Of a stretch of 11,078 nt of DNA, positions 7,369-11,078 are shown in pieces. The stretch is from Nitrosopumilaceae archaeon. Lineage in GTDB: Archaea; Thermoproteota; Nitrososphaeria; Nitrososphaerales; Nitrosopumilaceae. Position 1 is the stretch's first letter; each line of letters opens with the position of its first letter. The stretch covers positions 9,017 through 20,094 of the forward strand of contig DUJB01000010.1 of assembly GCA_013330055.1 (NCBI GenBank), in the 5' to 3' direction. The notes beneath the pieces are model-generated. The model was not told the origin of the DNA and made no database searches. It saw only the letters and a program-made list of their open reading frames with translations. The translations under genes were made by a program, and so were the position numbers.

Positions 7369-8211
7369 ATGCAGGTTGGCATCCATGTATCTATTTCCGG
7401 CTCCATCGATAGAGCTGTAGATAATGCATTAACTCTGGGCTGTAATGCTTTTCAAATTTTTACAAGAAATCCACGTGGTTGGATGGCAAAACTACTTTCA
7501 GACGATAACATAAATAATTTTAGAGAAAAATTATCTGCGAGTAAAATTGATCCGTTTGCAACAGTAGCTCATATGCCATATTTACCAAATCTTTCATCTC
7601 CAGATGATGATCCTTTTTCAAAATCTTTGAATTCATTAGTGGATGAGTTGAAAAGGTGTAGCAAACTGGGTGTTCCTTATCTTGTAGCTCATCTTGGAAG
7701 CCACAAAGGAGCTGGCGATCAAAAAGGAATAGAAAAACTTACTAAGAATTTCACAAACGCTATAAGGGACACTCCAAATGATGTCATGATACTTTTAGAG
7801 AATACTGCTGGACAAAAAAATAGTGTGGGTTCAAACTTCGAACAGCTTGCTTCCATTTTATTCCAGCTAAAACCAGCAAAACGATTTGGTGTCTGCCTTG
7901 ATACATGTCATGCATTTGCAGCAGGATATGACCTACGAACTGAAAAAACAACCAAATCAACATTAGAACAGTTTGATAGATTTGTAGGGATAGAACACCT
8001 CAAGATAATCCATCTTAATGATTCAAAGGGAGAAATTGGTTGCAATAAAGACAGGCATGAACATATAGGCCTTGGAAAAATTGGAGAAACCGGTCTTAGT
8101 TATGTTGTAAAATTTGCTAATTCTAAAAAGATTCCAATCATTTTGGAAACACCAATAGATGATAGGCGTGATGACTTTGGAAACATAAAAAAAGTAAAGG
8201 AATTGGCATAA
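7369..8211 (+). CDS. nfo: Endonuclease IV (AP endonuclease, Nfo)
   Basis: A 280-residue TIM-barrel AP endonuclease of normal length. It cuts the DNA backbone 5' to abasic sites in base excision repair. The full trinuclear zinc set seen in the E. coli enzyme can be placed: His68 (VAHMPY), His108 (AHLGS), Glu144 (LLENTAG), Asp178 and His181 (CLDTCHAFAAG), His215 (HLNDSKG), Asp228 and His230 (DRHEHIGLG), and Glu260 (ILETP). No key residue is missing, so the enzyme should be active. The start is ATG with a TATA-like box upstream and no Shine-Dalgarno. It follows priS by 75 bp and precedes glyS by only 20 bp, suggesting an nfo-glyS transcript. Confidence 0.96.
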   Translation: MQVGIHVSISGSIDRAVDNALTLGCNAFQIFTRNPRGWMAKLLSDDNINNFREKLSASKIDPFATVAHMPYLPNLSSPDDDPFSKSLNSLVDELKRCSKLGVPYLVAHLGSHKGAGDQKGIEKLTKNFTNAIRDTPNDVMILLENTAGQKNSVGSNFEQLASILFQLKPAKRFGVCLDTCHAFAAGYDLRTEKTTKSTLEQFDRFVGIEHLKIIHLNDSKGEIGCNKDRHEHIGLGKIGETGLSYVVKFANSKKIPIILETPIDDRRDDFGNIKKVKELA

Positions 8212-8231
8212 CTGTAGATGGTCGATGTATA

Positions 8232-9689
8232 ATGAATTATGAACAAATAATGCAGCTTGCATTAGAACGTGGGTTTTATTTTCCAAGCTGTGAGATATAT
8301 GCAGATGCACAAGCTGGATTTTGGGAATATGGTCCTTCTGGAGTAAGTTTTAAAAATAAATTCATAGAACTTTGGAGACGTGAATTTGTTAGAAGAGATA
8401 GAATGATGGAGATCGATGGTTCTCAGATAATGTCACAATCAGTCTTTATAGCATCAGGGCATCTTGCAAGCTTTGCAGATCCAATTGTAGTATGTGAAAA
8501 ATGTAGATCCATTTTTAGAGCTGATAAATTGATTATAGAAATTACCTCAATTGCGGTTCCTGAGAGTGCTGATCTTTCCGAGTTTGATAAACTAATTACA
8601 GAAAAAAATCTTGTTTGTCCAAAATGTAAAGGCAAATTCAATAAAGCTAACAAATTCAATATGATGTTCAAAGTGGGAATTGGTCCAGAGTCAGAATCAG
8701 CTTATCTACGACCAGAAACATGTCAATCTATCTTTGTAGATTTCCCAAGGCTCTTTAAAACAATGCGAGGTAAGCTGCCTGTAGGGATCGCACAGATTGG
8801 CAAGAGTTTTAGAAATGAAATTTCTCCACGTCAAAGTCTTTTAAGATTAAGAGAATTCTACCAAGCAGAGATCGAGGTTTTTTGTAACCCAAATAGGTTA
8901 AATGACTCTGAAAAATTTTCTGAAGTTGAAAATACAGAGATTAGAATAATGGTTGGTGATACTATCAAATCCATAACATGTAAAGAGGCGTTAGATTCAG
9001 GAATTCTACCAAACAAGCTCGTTGCATACTATATAGGATTACTTATAGAGTTTTATCAAAAAACTGGTATTGATACCAAACGAAGTAGATTTAGAAAACT
9101 CGGTGATAAAGAAAAGGCATTTTATGCATCAGTTGCTTTTGATTTTGAAGTAGAAACTACAACAGGATGGTTAGAACTTGTTGCATGCAATTACAGATCA
9201 GATTACGATTTGAAAAACCATGCTAATACAAGTAAGGAGAAATTTGAAGTGTTTGATGGGGATGTAAAGATTCTTCCACATGTGTTTGAGCTTTCTATGG
9301 GGATAGATAGGAGTCTTTACACTATATTGGAGCATAGTTTACGTGAGGATAAGGAAAATGATAGAGTTGTTCTTTCACTAAAGCCTTACCTTGCTCCGGT
9401 TCATGTTGGTGTACTGTCGCTCGTAAAAAAAGATGGTCTTGCAGAAAAAACTGAAGAGATTTTTTCAAAGATTAAAAGAGCATATGATGCATTCTTGGAT
9501 CATTCTGGTGCAATAGGAAGAAGGTACAGACGTCTAGATGAAGTAGGAGCACCATTTGCCATTACTGTAGATCATCAAACTCTTCAAGACGATACGGTCA
9601 CAGTTAGGGCTCGCGATTCTATGAATCAGGAAAGAATTAAGGTTTCTGAACTTCATTCATATCTTGCAAGGAACGTAGCTTATCCTTGA
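8232..9689 (+). CDS. glyS: Glycyl-tRNA synthetase (archaeal/eukaryotic alpha2 type)
   Basis: A 485-residue class II synthetase that charges tRNA-Gly with glycine using ATP. The N-terminal YGPSGVSFKNKF at 33-44 and RPETCQ at 160-165 are typical of the homodimeric GlyRS. Motif 2 is at FRNEISPR (193-200), and motif 3 is ELSMGIDRS with Arg360. The C-terminal part from about 385 is the anticodon-binding domain, containing APFAITVD and VRARDSMNQ. Cys88, Cys91, Cys129 and Cys132 could bind zinc. It is shorter than many archaeal GlyRS proteins of about 570 residues, but no core motif is lost. The start is ATG, without a clear Shine-Dalgarno, 20 bp after nfo. tRNA-Gly(CCC) is encoded at the left edge of the window. 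Confidence 0.95.
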   Translation: MNYEQIMQLALERGFYFPSCEIYADAQAGFWEYGPSGVSFKNKFIELWRREFVRRDRMMEIDGSQIMSQSVFIASGHLASFADPIVVCEKCRSIFRADKLIIEITSIAVPESADLSEFDKLITEKNLVCPKCKGKFNKANKFNMMFKVGIGPESESAYLRPETCQSIFVDFPRLFKTMRGKLPVGIAQIGKSFRNEISPRQSLLRLREFYQAEIEVFCNPNRLNDSEKFSEVENTEIRIMVGDTIKSITCKEALDSGILPNKLVAYYIGLLIEFYQKTGIDTKRSRFRKLGDKEKAFYASVAFDFEVETTTGWLELVACNYRSDYDLKNHANTSKEKFEVFDGDVKILPHVFELSMGIDRSLYTILEHSLREDKENDRVVLSLKPYLAPVHVGVLSLVKKDGLAEKTEEIFSKIKRAYDAFLDHSGAIGRRYRRLDEVGAPFAITVDHQTLQDDTVTVRARDSMNQERIKVSELHSYLARNVAYP

Positions 9690-9726
9690 TTACAAAACAA
9701 AAAAATGAATGCGAATTATTTGGTGA

Positions 9727-9754
9727 TAAACATAAATAAATTTATTTATGTTTA
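9727..9754. repeat. Perfect 28-bp palindrome between glyS and cdvB
   Basis: The left arm TAAACATAAATAAA at 9727-9740 is followed without spacer by its exact reverse complement at 9741-9754. It lies 37 bp after the glyS stop and 48 bp from the cdvB stop. As RNA it can form a long AU-rich hairpin from either strand, and each strand presents a T-rich arm. The likeliest role is a bidirectional terminator separating convergent genes; a dimeric regulator or architectural protein site is an alternative. Confidence 0.75.
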
Positions 9755-9780
9755 AAATAGAAAAAGTGGGCGTAATCGCC
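9754..9780 (-). terminator. GC hairpin plus U-tract downstream of cdvB
   Basis: Read on the minus strand, GGCG-ATTA-CGCC (9780-9769) forms a four-pair GC stem, followed by CCACTTTTTC and then TATTTTA. Stem plus U-run resembles an intrinsic terminator for the cdvB mRNA, although archaeal termination mainly needs the U-run. It directly borders the 28-bp palindrome. Confidence 0.45.
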
Positions 9781-9802
9781 AGTCTTCCCATTGCGAGTTC
9801 CC

Positions 9803-10444
9803 CTACTCGTATGTTGATTGTGACGATACTCCGGAGGGTGATGGAACTGATGGGAATCTATCGCCAATCTGTTGTTCTGCAACTGCAGATGCTTCTTGTA
9901 GAATCTTATCTGTTTCTTCGCTAGATACATCAGAGTCTACACTAAAGTCTCCACCTGCTAGCGAATCCATCATTAGTCCATTGAGTGTCTGTGTCATAGA
10001 GTTAAGCTCTGCATCTGCTTCAGGCATGAACCTTCCAAGGGATGATTTGAGTCCCTTCATAGTTGACATTGCAGGTGCGATAGCTACCATTGCATCTCCA
10101 AGATCATGTATGGTAGTTAGACGTAATTGTACTTGCTCTAATGCCATTCTTGCATTGCCTAACATCTTTGTGACCTTTCTAATTTCTGCTAACTCGTTGG
10201 ACAAAACTCTGCTCGTACTAGCATCGTGTTGTTGCATTGCGGCTACGATTCGTTTGAAAAGCTGTGCATCTCGTTCTCTCAGCTTTCCCAACATTGAATC
10301 CATCTTCGATATCTGACCCTGTAATTTGTTCACAGCGCCCTCAATTCTAGGTTTGAGAGCTCCTTGTGGTTTTACAGCGTCATGTATTTTTTCGTTTAAA
10401 CCTCTAGTCTCTTGTCGAGTCCAGGTTTTATCGAAGCCTGTCAT
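9803..10444 (-). CDS. ESCRT-III-like cell division protein, CdvB family
   Basis: A 213-residue Snf7/ESCRT-III-fold protein. The first ~40 residues are basic, with helix 1 and 2 running through INDENT-free charged repeats such as KLQGQISKMDSMLGKLRERD (40-59); a helical region to about 155 follows. An acidic Ser/Asp-rich linker at ~165-178 leads to a C-terminal helix DKILQEASAVAEQQIGD (179-195) and a proline tail RFPSVPSPSG, which resembles the MIT-interacting motifs that bind CdvC/Vps4. No winged-helix domain follows, unlike crenarchaeal CdvB itself, so this is probably one of the CdvB paralogues. Its role would be membrane constriction in division. GC content looks higher than its neighbours, which may reflect strong expression. 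It is convergent with glyS and divergent from the racemase-like gene. Confidence 0.9.
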   Translation of the reverse strand: MTGFDKTWTRQETRGLNEKIHDAVKPQGALKPRIEGAVNKLQGQISKMDSMLGKLRERDAQLFKRIVAAMQQHDASTSRVLSNELAEIRKVTKMLGNARMALEQVQLRLTTIHDLGDAMVAIAPAMSTMKGLKSSLGRFMPEADAELNSMTQTLNGLMMDSLAGGDFSVDSDVSSEETDKILQEASAVAEQQIGDRFPSVPSPSGVSSQSTYE

Positions 10445-10480
10445 GCGAGGTAGTTTAAAATTTGCTTCTTAATGTCGGGT

Positions 10481-10490
10481 GTATATTATC
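10481..10490 (-). promoter_or_regulatory. TATA-like box for the cdvB-family gene
   Basis: The minus strand reads GATAATATAC, centred about 41 nt before the ATG at 10444. This would give a short leader of roughly 15 nt. A closer TTTTAAAC at about 10453-10460 is too near the start to serve as a TATA box for this ATG. The rest of the 107-bp divergent spacer shows only weak promoter-like sequence facing right. Confidence 0.3.
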
Positions 10491-10551
10491 ATCAACATTA
10501 GGCTAAATTTAGCTCACAAAATGTAAATCAGGCACATAATTTTTTGTCAAT

Positions 10552-11078
10552 ATGCCAAGAATAGTAGTTTTTGATTCTGGTTTTGGTTCTCTTTCTATCA
10601 TTAGACCCATACAAAAAAAGATAAAGTCGGAGATCATCTATTTTGCAGACCAAAAGAATTTTCCATATGGTACAAAATCTGTTTCTGAACTTAAAAAAAT
10701 AATAAAGTCAACCATTATTAGATTGAAAAAAAAATTTAAACCAGATCTAATAATAATTGGATCAAATACTCCATCATTGTTACTAAAAAAATTAATAAAA
10801 TCACAAATCATTGGGGTCTATCCACCACTTAGACATGCAGTTAACAAAACAAAATCAGATTCTATAGCAATACTTGCAACCAAATCTGTTATTGAAAGTA
10901 ACATGCTAAAAAACTTCATTAAAAAAGACGTACCAAAAAAAATTAAGGTAAATCCAATAAATGCTTCTTCGCTTATAGATCTTGTTGAGTCGGGTAAATT
11001 TATTTATGATAAGAAATTTTGTAGGAAAAAGATAGAAAAGGTTTTGTTGAAACCAATCATAACTAATAATGTTGATGT
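10552..11078 (+). CDS. Asp/Glu racemase family protein (MurI-like), 3' end outside the window
   Basis: An open frame runs from ATG 10552 to the window edge, giving 175 complete codons. Translation begins MPRIVVFDSGFGSLSII, matching the MurI start with the FDSG motif (Asp8, Ser9). It also has FPYGTKS at 37-43, DLIIIGSNTPS at 65-75, an ATKSVIESNM segment at 109-118 and NASSLIDLVESG at 137-148, all aligning in order with glutamate racemase. The first catalytic cysteine, normally in a CNTA motif, is Ser71 here (codon 10762-10764, TCA). The second cysteine would lie beyond the window. Glutamate racemase normally makes D-glutamate for peptidoglycan, which these archaea lack, so the true reaction is unclear. 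Lysine- and isoleucine-rich, very AT-rich coding sequence. Confidence 0.85.
   Translation, partial: MPRIVVFDSGFGSLSIIRPIQKKIKSEIIYFADQKNFPYGTKSVSELKKIIKSTIIRLKKKFKPDLIIIGSNTPSLLLKKLIKSQIIGVYPPLRHAVNKTKSDSIAILATKSVIESNMLKNFIKKDVPKKIKVNPINASSLIDLVESGKFIYDKKFCRKKIEKVLLKPIITNNVD

Noticed and set aside
9742..9930. A 62-codon minus-strand frame starting inside the cdvB-family gene and running to the palindrome
   Set aside because: It overlaps the well-supported CdvB reading in another frame, has a His/Gln/Lys-rich composition with no family features, and ends in the palindrome by chance.

Overview
The window looks like chromosomal DNA of an ammonia-oxidising archaeon of the Nitrososphaerota (Thaumarchaeota), probably a low-GC Nitrosopumilus-type lineage. 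The evidence is a DNA primase of archaeal PriS/PriL type, an archaeal/eukaryotic-type glycyl-tRNA synthetase, an ESCRT-III (CdvB family) division protein, a tRNA-Gly without encoded CCA, AT-rich spacers, and several start codons with a TATA-like box about 22-25 nt upstream and almost no leader. The lineage is inferred from gene content and not from any database match.

Layout. 1-74 is tRNA-Gly(CCC) on the + strand. 94-2085 is a minus-strand cluster read from right to left: a small class I glutamine amidotransferase-like protein, a C39-peptidase-like/TPR fusion, and a HIT-family protein. 2237-5086 (minus) is a large UPF0182 membrane protein. A 76-bp divergent spacer separates it from a + strand block at 5163-9689: priL and priS (overlapping), then nfo (endonuclease IV), then glyS only 20 bp behind nfo. 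At 9803-10444 (minus) is the CdvB/ESCRT-III gene, convergent with glyS; the gap holds a perfect 28-bp palindrome and a GC-rich hairpin with a U-tract. From 10552 to the right edge runs an incomplete + strand gene of the Asp/Glu racemase (MurI-like) family.

How the genes fit together. The + block joins primer synthesis (PriS/PriL), AP-site repair (Nfo) and charging of tRNA-Gly (the synthetase substrate class is also encoded at the left edge). CdvB belongs to the membrane-remodelling division machinery. These are core housekeeping functions. The minus-strand cluster and the UPF0182 gene are the less understood part.

I see no CRISPR array, transposon, integrase, prophage or biosynthetic gene cluster. 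No spacer between genes exceeds about 150 bp. The points most worth a second look are the racemase-like gene whose first catalytic cysteine is serine, the C39-like/TPR fusion next to an amidotransferase with an unusual oxyanion loop, and the symmetrical palindrome between the convergent genes.
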